Translations under genes and position numbers: made by a program | Notes under the pieces: generated by a model | What the model saw: the letters and a program-made list of their open reading frames with translations, nothing else | Databases searched by the model: none | Told to the model about the DNA's origin: nothing | From: Pseudeuparius sepicola | Lineage: Eukaryota > Arthropoda > Insecta > Coleoptera > Anthribidae | DNA length: 64,000 nucleotides | Reading direction: 5' to 3' | Assembly (NCBI GenBank): GCA_963920635.1 | Contig: OY987298.1 | Coordinates: forward strand, 63,137,949 to 63,201,948 | Shown: one piece after another, positions 11,562-24,136 of the stretch | Numbering within the stretch: the first letter of the stretch is position 1 | How the letters are laid out: every line of letters starts with the position of its first letter

Positions 11562-12640
11562 GAAAAATATATTACATATGACCCTTGTATATCTATTAAC
11601 GAAAGTTATTCAACCACTGATTAATATGGGGAGTTCAGGAACAGGCGGCGTTGTGAGCCAGAAAAGTTTCATTGAATGATTCTATCCGAGTACTCCAACT
11701 TCTCAGACGTTTTGCCCACTGACTAATAACCATTAATGCAGTAACTTAGTGGGAGACGACTCGTTGGACTCCTCATATACTAACCAGTGGTTGAAGACCT
11801 TTCGTTAGTAGATAGACAAGGGTTTGACCATCAGTGTCATTATTTTGATTAGGTACTAAAACCGCGTCCATTTTTAGAGGCGTCCAGCGTCCAAATTAAG
11901 AAAATTAAAAATTTCACTAGATACCTATAATGGTACTGATTGAGCACTTCACCCCCCAGGTCTGAGCCCATCTTTGAAAGAACGCACCATCAGCGCGTTG
12001 CGCCTAGTTAAGCCGGTGGATACAGAAAGAGAGAAGCCGCGTCTACCTGCCATTTTTTTACCGATAGGCCCGAGATGATATTTTCGGTAACGAAGTCCTC
12101 CCAGCGGGGCGCAGTCAGCGTCCAGATATACTGTATCGCGTCGGGACCATTCTACAGACAGCCAAAATAAATACTTGGAACATCACAAAATATATGTATA
12201 GGTCGACTCTCAGGTCAAAGGAAGAATGTCTTTTATAAATCACGACACTACGATTTAAACCGGTGAATGAATAGATGAATGATTTCATGAATATTTTTTG
12301 TAACTGTGACTGTGGGTCATAGATAGAAATACCTGCCAACACACGCAAGTTATTGTTTGATAATTGGAAAATCGAAGTCGTCTTATGCCGTTGTTTTTCC
12401 TTTTATGGAGTGATGTCCATTATTTTTGAAATAAAAACACAAACGACATCTGATGATCAGTGATCAATTTGTGGTATTTCAAAAAAGATGGCACATTTCT
12501 TGCACAGTTGAGCTTTAGTTGTTGTTGGCATAGACGATATTATATTATACAACTGTATTTCTGTTCGCGTTTTCCACGTTACAATTTCTGTGAATTCCTT
12601 CTGGAATTCCAAACCTTATTTACCTTCCAAACATCGCCTT
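11562..12640. other. intronic sequence, no gene seen
   Basis: Mixed-composition sequence without repeats or recognisable frames. Confidence 0.25.
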
Positions 12641-12890
12641 AATTTATGGCGAATGCGCCTGGCACAAATCTCTCTACAAAATCCGAATTCGTCCGGAGAT
12701 ATTTCATCGGGTCCATCTCTCTCGGTCTCTGTGCACAGCGGGACGCGATCGAACGTTGAAATAAAATCTTTTTGGGTACGGTCGAAAACCGTGGCGTCTG
12801 CTAGTCGCGACACCGCAGCCGAAGATATATTTACCAGATGGGAATGGACAGTGCCATGCCAGCACGAGAAGGGATCTGAAGGATGAAATA
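12641..12890. other. GC-richer island, possible conserved non-coding element
   Basis: A repeat-free, GC-richer block with open frames on both strands at once. Neither frame has a domain I recognise, and no splice-bounded exon stands out. Confidence 0.3.
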
Positions 12891-13719
12891 CGACTCCGAG
12901 CATTGCAAAAAAATACTTTGCTTGCTTAGCGAGAATTTCAGCAGAAGTAAAAAAAGTGCAAGCCGATCTGTCCTGTAACTCTCTATGACAAAAAAATCAT
13001 TGTCTATGCTACCTGAGATGGATTTTAAGAAGAAATTTATGACAGATTATTTATATTTAAACATTCATGAAAAATTAACAAAATACGAGGTACACAATAT
13101 AGAGATTTGAGATACGAAAGCTGCAAATAACAAAAAAAATTAAAGAATAGGGTAAGTATATATCTACTTAATAAGGTTTTCGTTTTAATGAAAATTTACA
13201 TATCAAATAAAAAGGAATGCCTTTGTAATATTTGAAACTGCAAAATTACAATTGGTTTTATATAATTTAATTTTCCAAAAGAGGTTTTAACTATCGCCTA
13301 TGACGTAACTGATTTGTAAACATCTCCGTATGTGGCAAACACGCACTAAATTTGACAAGTATGCCATGGGACAAATGACCTACCTTCCGTACAATAGGTT
13401 AGAAATCAGTAATCACTGATGCACTATTTCTCAAATTTGTTAACTTTTAAGTTCTATTACTGTAATCATTGTTATTGTAACATAACCTGAAAGCGGTTGA
13501 AGATCATAGATATAAAATTTAGACTGTCCATGTTGCCAAATGCACTATATTTCCAAATCAGTGACGTCAGAGGTCTTTTTAAACGGAAGCGAAGTTTTCA
13601 AAGCGATATTGGGACTTATCTGACAAAAAAAACTATCGCTTCAAGCTACTTTTAAAAATGGTCAAATACCCTATTTAAACATACAGAATATCTATTTTTA
13701 AACTTATACAAATCTATAC
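12891..13719. other. AT-rich intronic sequence, nothing recognised
   Basis: A/T-rich sequence with no clear repeat or frame. Confidence 0.25.
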
Positions 13720-15838
13720 AATCGTTATATTTCGAGATAATCGCCTCAACTTTTTTTGTTTAAATTTACATTTTCCAAATGCAAATTTAGGGCCGGCTAT
13801 GTTTCTTTATACCCCCGCTTTTCATAAAAACCATTTAGCGATTTTTTTCATTTAAAATCCACAGGATTTATCGGGACACCCAGGGTGACAAAATTGAGCA
13901 AAATAGGAATTTTAAAGGCACCTGGCAAGTCAAGTGTGCCATGGAATCCCCTCAAAACAGTTAGTTGAATAGTCAACAGGAGCACTCAAAGTGTTGGTGT
14001 GCAAAGATCCATTACAATATAATTATATGTGCCATCTCCAATTACTGAATTTTTGGAACTTTATACAAAATACAGAAGCCTGCGAATCAGTAAGCCCATA
14101 TTAATTAGGGTGGTTGGTGTGCTATTACAGGAAACGTGCAGAAAATGTATCATCTTAGACAGTATGACTTTGTTTGAGAAAGGTATAATAATTTCAATTG
14201 TTTTTTTATTTGTTGGTTGACAATTTGTAAAGAAGTAAATTACTTTTGTGTTTATAATAGTATATTTCATTACGAGTCTGGAAATAAAGATTTTTTTATT
14301 ATACTTCTTTGAAAACACCTTATTTTCATCTGTTTTAGCAATAATGAAAGATGGGGTTTTTCGAGCTAGCTCCCGGAAACAGCGCACGGAAAAACTTTCC
14401 GTGCGCTGAATTAAAATACCGAATATATGGCTTTAAAATAGAAATATACAGCAAAGTAAACTAAATTTAAGAAACTCTATATGCTCTCTGATATTTAACA
14501 TGTACCTACCTATTTTGTATTTTAATTCGTAATTGTTTCAATATTTAGATACATTTCTGTAATATTTTTGACGTTTTATTCACCTTATCTGACAATAACT
14601 AATTTACAACAAAGCACCTTTGAAATAATTTGAGAGTAACCATGGAAACGCATCACACATACCAAAGACTATATATTGTCTGCATTGTTTATTTTTTGTC
14701 AATTACATTTATTATATGCCGATAAAATGTTTTAAGTTTCCGTTTTCAAAGAAGTATAATAAAAAATATCGTTCATTACACGTCCAGAAATAGATTTTTC
14801 CGTGCTTGCATGACTTCCTGAATTTGTCACGCGCGCACGGAAAAATCTTTATTTCCAGACTCGTAATGAAATATACTATTCCGTGCGCGTGTGACAAATT
14901 CCCGTGTGAGGCGCAGCCGAACACGGGAAGTCATGCAAACACGGAAAAATCTATTTCTGGACGTGTAATGAACGATATTTTTTTATTATACTTCTTTGAA
15001 AACGGAAACTTAAAACATTTTATCGGCATATTATAATAAATTTAATTGACAAAAAATAAACAATGCAGACAATTATATATAGTGTTCGGTATGTATATGA
15101 TGCGTTTCCATGGTTCTCAAATTATTTCAAAGGTGCTTTGTTGTAAATTAGTTGTTGTCAGATAAGGTGAATAAAACGTCAAAAATATTACAGAAATGTA
15201 TCTAAATATTGAAACACTTACGAATTAAAATACAAAATAGGTACATGTTAAATATCAGAGAGCACATAGAGTTTCTTAAATTTAGTTTACTTTGCTGTAT
15301 ATTTCTATTTTAAAGCCATATATTCGGTATTTTTATTCAGCGCACGGAAAGTTTTTCCATGCGCTGTTTCCGTGCGCTAGCCCGAAAAACACCATCTTTC
15401 ATTATTGCTAAAACAGATGAAAATAAGGTGTTTTCAAAGAAGTAGAATAAAAATATTTTTCCAATGGTTCCAGAGCACTATTGACCTGTATAAAGTTTCA
15501 TACAAATTCAGCATTTTGAGACGATCCAAAGAAAAATACCCTGTATATTGTTATGTATTTAGTCTTTGCACGCCAACACTCTAAGTAGCTCTGGTGGCCA
15601 TTCAACTGTTTTGAGGGCATTTCAGGGCACACCTGACTGGTTAGAGGCTTTTAAAATTCGTATAATTTTTTTTCAAATTTGGTCTATGGGAGTTTTGGAG
15701 TATCCTGATCAACGCTGTGGCCTCAGATTTTAAATAGAAGAATCGCAAAATGGTTTTCGTGAAATTTTTTTTGAAGAAATTTCAAATCAAAAAAGTTTAC
15801 GCGATTATCAGGTTTAAGAGAAGACACACTGTATAATT
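13720..15838. mobile_element. 2.1-kb inverted-repeat element with a nested foldback
   Basis: The outer arms are about 13720-14065 and 15485-15838. Shared words are gataatcgc, aaaaccatttagcgat, aattttaaaggc, cctcaaaacagtt, gtgttggtgtgcaaaga and tgaattt..aactttataca. The right end closes with a cagtgtgtc-type terminus and TA (complement of gacacactgta, about 15822-15832); the left end is decayed. The outer copy holds a second, better preserved foldback at 14291-15455. No transposase frame is left. Confidence 0.65.
14291..15455. repeat. 1.16-kb foldback with ~500-bp arms
   Basis: The arms 14291-14820 and 14925-15455 are inverted copies (shared words include attatacttctttgaaaaca, cagcgcacggaaa, atattcggtattt, caaagcacctttgaaat). 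The centre (14770-14975) is itself palindromic, built from alternating cgtccagaaatagatttttcc and ggaaataaagatttttcc segments with GC-rich cgtgcgcg stretches. It is non-coding. If transcribed it would form a very long hairpin. Confidence 0.75.
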
Positions 15839-16300
15839 TCTCGTATAAACATAAAACATGAAAATTATATTTAAAAAAATTTTAATCTTAAAATCTTATC
15901 CTTATACTATAGGAATGGGTGGGTACCTGAATTATTATATACGAGAAGGTCGATGAAGAAAAATCTACAAAAGATTATTTTAAAAATTATAGACAACTTA
16001 GTTGAAGATGGACGAATTTTGTAGAGTTAGTTTGCCGCCAGGTTCATCAGTATTATGGCATTGTTCTTTATTCATTGGTTGTTCCTTGTGGTAACCATAA
16101 CTTCAGCTGCCAGATCTTCACAATAGTGAGAGGTAAACGATCAGTTTGCTCTAGTTAGCTACACTTATTAACAGAACAAACCCTTAATAAACTATTCGCT
16201 TTTTGGACATGTTTTCTTCTTCACGCCTTGCTTGCGCCCAACCTATATATCTATAATCATGGCCTGACAAACCGCACTTCACACAGCCGGTGAGTTACAG
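15839..16300. other. intronic sequence, nothing recognised
   Basis: No repeat or coding signal is seen. Confidence 0.25.
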
Positions 16301-16560
16301 CATCACCCCCAATTAACTCCTCAGACGGCGCGGGTAGTCGGCCGGTCGAACGCATATTTCACATCCTGTGAGGTGTGCGGGACGCTTCGCGTAAAAATAG
16401 CTGCCGGCCGACCGGCCGGTATGCGGCGAGTGAGTAAAAGCTTCGGCTGAGTGTTGGACGGTGATCAAAATGGGAACACCGCCGTTGACACTACCGAGTG
16501 CTAGACTAGGAGAGTGACAAACGACAGGGGAATCAAAAGCAGAGTGACATTTTGTGTGGT
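16301..16560. other. GC-rich island, possible conserved non-coding element
   Basis: A 250-bp GC-rich block containing paired cggccggtcg / ccgaccggccgg segments (about 16339 and 16412), bounded by AT-rich DNA. No protein is recognised. Confidence 0.3.
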
Positions 16561-18108
16561 TGAAAAACAGTCACGTATAAGCGAGCGTATATAAGATACA
16601 AAAACGTATCAAGTTCAAAATGACAATTATTATACATAATTGCATGTTTTTTTTGTCTGCGATATCCTTTCAGCATTTCGTAATTAACAAATACATCTTA
16701 TCTTATTGTAATTTAGTAATCTGACAGGCCTTAACTCACTGTAACCAAGTTTATTTGCAAAAAGTACAGAACTCATGGAATCGGTTATCTTAACTTCTTA
16801 AAGTTGACGATATTTCTGTTAGGTTTTATGCGACTGAATGGTTAAAAGGTGCTGAGAGATGTATACTAAATAAGGTGTGTTTAAATAATATTAATGGTAA
16901 TATTAATAAATATGTATTATGCCTAAAATAGCAGGAGAGACATGAGAACTTTATCTATGTATAAGCACTTTTTACACAACCTCAAAAACAACTTTTTTAT
17001 AATACAACTATATATCTACCTACTTTACAGTTACATTAATGAGATTATAAGTGCCTAAATTAATAAACTAACAATTAACAATCTAAGAGATACAAGGCTC
17101 ACTAGCTTTCTAACAATAATTATAATTTGAATAAACTTTTCAATGTTGGAACTGACTATAGAAATAGTCACTGTCACTGGTATCTTGTCAAATAATGTGT
17201 CCTATAACTTTTACCTAATTTGTATCACTCCCGATATATTGCTTAGATATAAACTATGAAGTACTGCATTCCGCATTTATTATAGTCTTATTTTAAAACT
17301 GAGCAATAAGATCCACATTGACCTACAATAGATTAATAATTGCTGTTTAAAGTTGGGCTCCATTTGGCACATTTGCGACAAGATGAACTCTCTGTATTCT
17401 GCCTTCCCCGTGCCTAACTTTATTCTTTAAAATTAGCAAACATAAAGTACCACAATATCTACAATCTACAAATTAGTGAAATTGCCCAAAATAATACTAA
17501 ATAAATTAATAAATAAATTTATTTAACGTAACTGCTATACAATAGGTCTCTGACCTGAATTATTTGTCATTTGCACCTATTCTATTCGTGAATACACTGT
17601 ATATCTATTATCGGAGTACATATCTACGTCCTTTTGTTGAAACAGGAATAATAGGGACATTACTGTGTTTGTTGAAGATTTATTTTCAACTGCAAAAATT
17701 CTCCTCATTTTGCAAACTTGACAACTGATTTTGATTATTCCTGTAGGTTGTAGATATAGACCGTTTTTTTAACTTGTTTACTCGTACCTGTTAGCATCTA
17801 TAACAAAATAAATATTTGATAAAACATATTATCATTGGAAACCTGGGTACCTATAACAACAAACTCATATTTCATACAAAAACTAAGGGACCACCTATAC
17901 CAACCATGTAAGTTTGAACAAGGGAGAAGTAGAGCTACAATGAAAATACGCATGTTGACAATTCTATATGTGAAGTTTCCTCATGAAGTCAGAAAAAAAA
18001 CTTAAATAAAAATTGCACATTACTTATCGTATTGTGATTCATTACACCCAGGAACGCATTCTAAAAATAAAGATATCATCAATATCACATAAATATAAAT
18101 ATCATATA
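16561..18108. other. AT-rich intronic sequence, no gene seen
   Basis: 1.5 kb of A/T-rich DNA with no repeat structure, recognisable frame or island. This is the longest plain stretch in the left half. Confidence 0.3.
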
Positions 18109-18970
18109 CAGGGTGTTCCTTAATGACATGTCAATATTTAAGGGGGTGATTCTTGGACCCATTTTAAGAAAAAACTTCATATAAACGTATGTCTTAAACG
18201 TCCTAACTTTTGAGATACAGGGTGGTAAAGTTTTGAGAAAAAAATCTTTTTTTATAATAACTGTGACACTATTGAAATATTTTTTATTTTAAGAGAAGTC
18301 ATTGGCATACCATTTTTTTCTTCAAAAATGTTCAATCCACATTCCGCACGGACGCTACTGGTAAAAATAATAAAATTGTTTGTAAATCAGAAAATGCATC
18401 TTGATGCATAGAAGACGTGTACCAAATTTCATAATAATAATAATTTGGTACACGTCTTCTATGCATCAAGATGCATTTTCTGATTTACAAACAATTTTAT
18501 TATTTTTACCAGTGGCGTCCGTGCGGAATGTGGATTGAACATTTTTGAAGAAAAAAATGGTATGCCAATGACTTCTCTTAAAATAAAAATTATTTTTAGA
18601 TTTCCTATTCATTTCTGAGCAAATTTGATCTCTTGATTTTCTTTCGTCCGACGCATAGTTTTCACTTAAAAAATAAAAATCCTTTTACTTCAGGGACAAG
18701 TCGCTAAAAGTCTGATGCGGTGACTGTTGTGTGGAAATCGTTTTTCTTTCTTTTTTCATGCTATTGAGTTCGTTTAATACTCGGTTTAATATTAAATGTT
18801 AATTAATTCAGAAATAAGCAACTGATTTTACTTCAGAAAAAAGTATATAAACTTTCAAATACCCAATAAATAGCACATTAGAAAACTTTACCATCCTGTA
18901 CCTCAAAAGTTAGGACTTGGGTCCAAGAATCACCCCCTTAAATATTGACATGTCATGAAGGAACACTCTG
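18109..18970. mobile_element. 862-bp TIR element carrying a near-perfect ~145-bp hairpin
   Basis: It starts cagggtgttccttaatgaca and ends with its complement (tgtcatgaaggaacactctg). The TIRs match for over 50 bp with small gaps and are flanked by TATA on both sides (18105-18108, 18971-18974), consistent with a TA or TATA target duplication. Inside, arms of about 145 bp (18284-18429 and 18441-18589) are almost identical inverted copies with a loop of about 12 nt. There is no coding capacity; Tc1/mariner-type mobilisation is inferred from TA and the CAGGGTG end. Confidence 0.8.
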
Positions 18971-19890
18971 TATAATATGACATAGGGTTGAAACAAAAAC
19001 ATCGACTTACTTTTGGAAATTCATGAATTTTATATACTGGATATTTACTTATCATTGAACCTGTACAAATGAAGTTAATCCATTCTATATCAAAATTTAG
19101 TTACAACGTCCGACATTTATGACATTTTTTTTGGCAACGATGCCTCGATAGATTCCGACAATGATGTGCGTGCCTCTTTCTTCAATTATTTGAAAACATA
19201 AAGTGTAATTTTTCTGGCACTGTCAAGCAAGCAACTCCTTTGCAGACTTGAAGCGAGCGCCATCTTCTGGACCAGAAACAAAATAAATAGGGTGCATGTA
19301 AACCTTAGTCAATAAGAGCACCTATAGTGTTAATCTAGCCAGATGTAATAATTATCTTTATATATCTCACCCATATATAATATGTATTTAGTAAACGCTC
19401 ATAATCATCATCATTAATAAATAATATGACTGGCTATGTCATGCTTTTCTTGATATAGGTTGTTTAATAAAATTTATATGTTTTAATTTGTTTTCCTTCC
19501 AAAATTAAAATTTGGTGTAAAAAGATTTTTCGGACGGTTTCAACAATGCCTCTGCTGACTATGTCTCATTTAGTCAATGCTGCACCACATTATGTTAAAA
19601 TTGAGCATTACTATAGGTTAGGTTAAATTCAAAGGCAAGCAATATAATTAGCGACGATGATGAAACGTGGCTGGTTATCACCACTACTACTCTTTGAACT
19701 CGCTCCATCTCTACCGACTTGCAGCTCTACTATAAAATGAATGTCCGGTCTTTATTTCGGTGAAAGAATTACTGCATTATTTTTAGTTTTACGGATTGTT
19801 TCCACTTTCTTATTTTTCTGGAATCGAAACCAGGAAACTCTATACCTACATACAGGTCTGTATTCTATATTGACATTCTTTCGCTGGCCG
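18971..19890. other. intronic sequence, nothing recognised
   Basis: No repeats, islands or frames of note. Confidence 0.25.
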
Positions 19891-20310
19891 AATTCATTAT
19901 TTTCTTCGTTTTCCGAAATGCGACCGTCGCGTCGTCGCCCAACTCCTGATATTTGTCAACGCAAAATTATAATATTCTTAAAATCCACTTTCATCGGGGA
20001 CCAGACTTCGGTGCGGTAATTGCGCGTAGGCTTAAAAAAACAAAAACGCATCAAAACAAATAATATGCGGCCGGAATATTTTACGAAGCGGGATCGAGTT
20101 TGTTTACTGGGCTACGAGCGTTTGTTGCGAGGATGGCACCGCGCTGCCAATAACATCCAGCGCGTCCGTTTGTCGTCTGAGTGGTATAATTAACGCGGTA
20201 TTTATAGTGCAAGGGCAACGTTCATACCCGCACGGTACCGGGACATTCTACGTCTCTCGCGCCCCACATTGCTCGCCTTCCCCCCATCACTTCAACTATT
20301 TCTTTAAAGC
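19891..20310. other. GC-richer island, possible conserved non-coding element
   Basis: A repeat-free block of raised GC content (about 19885-20285) with no recognised protein. Confidence 0.3.
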
Positions 20311-20964
20311 CAGTTTGTGGTTGATGTTAATGTAGATTTATAGTGAACAGATGCGCTATTTTAATCTCCGATACTCGTTACCATATCCTACTGGGACGAG
20401 GGAGCAGTAATCACCACATCTCTTAGTGGCCCTTTCCTTGGTACTTTGGAAGAATATTTTTCATGCAATTCTCGGTCACCTTTTTAAATGATATCGATAC
20501 CCTAGTAATGAGCTTATGACAATAATAAGTTCTGTAAACACCACCAAATTCTGGTATCACATTCCTCATTCTCATTTCTCTGAATGAATTGAACCGCTTG
20601 GACTTCTCACCATGCGACAAGCATTACTTGCGTTTGCAGTGGCGTAGCCGGGGGTGGAAGCTGGGGGAGGGGGAGGGGCTATAGCCTCCCAGATATTTTG
20701 GGAGATAACTGTAGAGTTTAATAATTTAAACTATCCACTTCAATTCTATCGGCAATTTGTGTAACTTGTTTAAATATGTTAAGTTGATAGGCAGAATCCT
20801 GTTTATAAATTTGTCATTTTTAAATTTTTTTATGGTTTTCAAAATAAAATGATAAAAAAAACACCAAGAAACAAACTACCACCAGTTGATTTACGTAAAA
20901 TTTTTCGCTCATATTATAATATAGGTTGCTTCAAGTTTTTTTTTCATTTATTTAAGCTCATATA
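20311..20964. other. intronic sequence with a lone cagtggcgtagcc terminus
   Basis: At 20637 cagtggcgtagccgggggtg, followed by a G-rich run, looks like the end of a common insect DNA-element family. No partner end was found. The rest is AT-rich and featureless. Confidence 0.3.
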
Positions 20965-22022
20965 CAGTGTGTCCCAAATTCCACCTTGTATCGGTAACTA
21001 CAAGAGATAGAGAGTCGGTTAATTGAGGAAAGTTTTAGAGAATAATTTATAAAATATATATATGACACATAACTTTTGATTTTTTATTTACTCCATCTTG
21101 GATTTGTAAAAATTTGAAATCTACATGAAATTCTTTTTTCAATGATGTGTCACACTAATAATTTTTATTAGTTTTAACACTTAAAAGCGTTGTTTTTACT
21201 TAACACTAATAAGTAGGCCATGACAAGTCTGGTAAAACAATAATTGGAACAAACTGACACTTTGTTGCATTTATTATGTACGTTACATACGTACAATAAT
21301 TTCTATTATATCAAAAACGACAGGAATACTACAGTGTCAGAAAAAGTATATTTTCCATACTCTTGAGATATTTCGTAGATAGTTTCCGACCATGAGTTTT
21401 TCAATTAAACTACGTTTCCATCCTGTAGGTCATCAGTTTATTTTTTTTAATTAACGCGACGTTTCGACCCTTATCTTGGTCATCATTAGGCTACAGAATA
21501 AAATTGAAAAATTTTTCATTAAGATGTTAAATGTTATTGTGTTTTCATGGTGTAATATAAGAAGACAACATTTGTTTTGTAAAAAGGGGGGAAAGCTTTT
21601 AATTGTTAAGATGAGATGGTTGAGTACGCAAACGATGTTGGTATGGTACCATTAAACAAAAATCATCAGTGTGACACATCATTAGAAAGATAATTTCATG
21701 TAGATTTCAATTTTTACGAATGCAAGATGGCGTCCATAAGAAAATCGAAAGTTATCATATCTCGAAAACGAAAACCATTTTCAAAAAACTGTCATCACCG
21801 CTAAAAAGGATGACTAAAAGTGCCTTAATAATTTCAAAGCCCTGTCTTTGGATAAGCATCGGTTTCTAAGATATTTAACAAGAACGTAATTGGAAAAATT
21901 CAGATTTTGGAAATAACTCGGAAACGATCTCAGTTGTTAGCCTTGATGTCTCAGCGGCATCAGATTGACCATATCTTGTAGTTACCGAGATCCCAATGGT
22001 GAGGGTCGAATTTGGAACACAA
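20965..22022. mobile_element. ~1.06-kb TIR element, decayed, with an internal Penelope-like fragment
   Basis: The left end is cagtgtgtcccaaattccac followed by tatcggtaactacaaga. The right end carries the complement in decayed form (tcttgtagttaccgaga ... gaatttggaacaca). Further inverted similarity lies inside: atctacatgaaatt ... aatgatgtgtcacac at 21118-21155 against 21665-21712. Between the arms (about 21400-21500) lies sequence resembling a Penelope-like element end. No transposase remains. Confidence 0.6.
21461..21489 (-). ncRNA. hammerhead-like core, decayed (Penelope-type end)
   Basis: On the minus strand CTAATGA, then T, then a GACC...GGTC stem with an 8-nt loop, then GAAAC. This is the hammerhead core arrangement (CUGAUGA - stem II - GAAA) with one change in the first conserved box (G to A). 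Penelope-like elements carry hammerheads in their terminal repeats, and the following cgtcgcgttaatt context fits such an end. It is probably inactive because of the core mutation. Confidence 0.4.
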
Positions 22023-22440
22023 ATACCCATATATACCCATATCGTCTCATACTTTGGTTTGACTCAGACCGACACAAGTTGACTTCCACTGTTTTAAAGA
22101 TGACTCAACTCACTCATACAATATGTCCGCCGTGGACTTCGTTGTGATATGTTTGACTTCTTGCCTTGATTTGATGATAGTGTATGGAAGCTAAACTTTT
22201 TGGCTCACAAGTTTTCCAGAAGAGTGACCATAATCATTCAAAATTTTGACTTTGCGAGTCACACAAATTCTGAATTTTACTAAACTATAAACTTCAAAGA
22301 GGATCAACACCCACACATGATGAGGAACTGCCCGACGTTCAAGAAGTATGCGGATGGAGTAAGGAACGCTTGTAACAAGTTATCATATTTGATATTCTTT
22401 AAGTTAAGTTAATCTTTATTTTCTTTTCATCTGCTTGCAT
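22023..22440. other. intronic sequence, nothing recognised
   Basis: No repeat or coding signal is seen. Confidence 0.25.
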
Positions 22441-22985
22441 GTGTTCCGTCGGAGTTCAAAAGACAATCGTCATCCATAAGACGCGGGGACCCACCAAATG
22501 CCCCCGTACCGACCAAACCCCAACCGGGGCAATCCATTCCAGAGGAAAACCATCCAATCTGCATTGGGGCCTGCGCCGTACCTCCGCCGCCCCAATTTGC
22601 ATCGTCTCGGAATCACTTAGCCGAGCAAAGCGGGCGTCCCCGCTTCTACGCGCCGCCTTTATTGGCGCATTATCATTTTATTGACTCCGAATGGCTTGTA
22701 AAACGCAGCGCCCGGGAGCCGGGAGCGGGCGCAGGAAGCGATTCCCTCGCAACAGCCTAATTCAGGAGACAGTGATGGCTTGTAATCGCCCGTCGGAGCT
22801 TCCCTCCCGCAAACAGGTGGATTTGTTGAATTTATTGCCGGAGCGACGCGAGGAACATCTGCGTCCACGTGAGTGCTGCCCCACTCGCGCATTCGGAGCT
22901 GGATGGTGAATCGATCAGCGTGCTGTAATGTGGCGGGTATACCGGCTAATGGGGTTGCAGCGGAAAAAACCATCTGGGTCAGCCG
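22441..22985. other. GC-rich island, possible conserved non-coding element
   Basis: One of the longest islands (about 540 bp). It contains several open frames in both directions without recognisable domains, and an AT-rich core (tttattggcgcattatcatt, 22658-22677) between GC-rich flanks, a texture typical of developmental enhancers. Function is inferred. Confidence 0.35.
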
Positions 22986-23960
22986 ACTAGAAGCGCGGCA
23001 CTTCGTCGTTTATCTATAGAGATCTCCAGGGTTAACATTGTCGGAAATTCCTTTGTAGCGCAGACAGATCCACCAGAAACCTGACCCAAACTGATTAGAA
23101 GACAACTTTTTCAAGTTAATAATAATCATAGAATTTGGTACAGATATAATTAGATAGAACACAGGGTATACAATATCAAAGAGGTGGCTAGTTCGATGTT
23201 GTCATGACACTTCGACACTTTGACTTGACATTAATTATTCTGTCTTCATTTCACTTTGACTTGACATTGAAAACAAATAAAAGTCGTTGACGTTATTTTT
23301 TAAGTTCACGTTCATAGTTTCGTTCTTTAAATGCTAGGCATTTATGAATTTTCCTGGTAACTTCACAAAATTTTCTTTTTATCCGTTTGGTTCAGGTTTC
23401 TGTGGCTAAAAGCCGAATTAAAAGGTAAATGAATATCCAGGGTAAGCTTCCAGACTAACGACTGAACAGTGGACGAATTCTGAAGAGGTTGTTACAGGTA
23501 GTAACGCTATAGATTTAGATTTTGAACTTTGAGAAGAACAACAATTTCCCAGACTGACGTCGGTGATACTTGAAAGTGGAATTAAGATGAGATGACCTCG
23601 CGATGGTGCCATGGTGATCCCTTTTATGCCCTCTCTAACACTTGACGTCTCCAATTATGCAAGACAAAGAGGTTGATACTGTTGACGAGTATACCTACCG
23701 ACTCTCAAACTGAAAGTTAGTATGCCCTTCAGAGGGCATAATTATGTCCTGATGCGTATATTTTCAGGGGTAATATAACAAGTGGTCTGCCTATTATCGA
23801 TAACACCTTTCGTTAATTTTACGAATTATAATCCCAAAGCTGAAAATACCACGACTGCGCAGCAGGAGTGGTATTTTCTTAGCATAACAGCCCTTTGGGC
23901 CCAGGCTAACTGTATGTTTAGGAAGTTTTTTTTTATTTTGAACGCATACTCTGCAAAACA
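22986..23960. other. intronic sequence with a small hairpin
   Basis: gaaaataccac / gtggtattttc at about 23841 and 23869 form an 11-bp hairpin. Nothing else is recognised. Confidence 0.25.
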
Positions 23961-24085
23961 CGTTTCCAATGAAGAACCCAGGATGACTCTCCGATTCATA
24001 TCTTATTATCGTGAGAATAACGTCATAATAATCTCCGAAAGACTAAAATCACCACCAAAAATCTGTCACTAACTCCCGGTCCATA
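23961..24085 (-). mobile_element. fragment of the 37-39 kb transposon's 3' end
   Basis: On the minus strand it matches the 3' coding end of the mariner-type transposase at 38330-38460 and its inverted duplicate at 39060-39199. Shared words are cccaggatgactctc, gattcata, cttattat.gtgagaat and aaaatctgtcact. It is a short, diverged relic of the same family, 13 kb away. Confidence 0.6.
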
Positions 24086-24136
24086 AAGAGCACGTTTCCT
24101 TTGTTCATTCTATTTGCTCTATTAATCAAGCGATTC

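Noticed and set aside
12590..12903. Overlapping ~95-codon frames on both strands
   Set aside because: Simultaneous open frames on opposite strands with no domain or splice context; better explained by local composition.
22659..22973. 104-codon minus-strand frame as an hth exon candidate
   Set aside because: The translation does not match any part of Hth I recognise and the ends are not clear splice sites.
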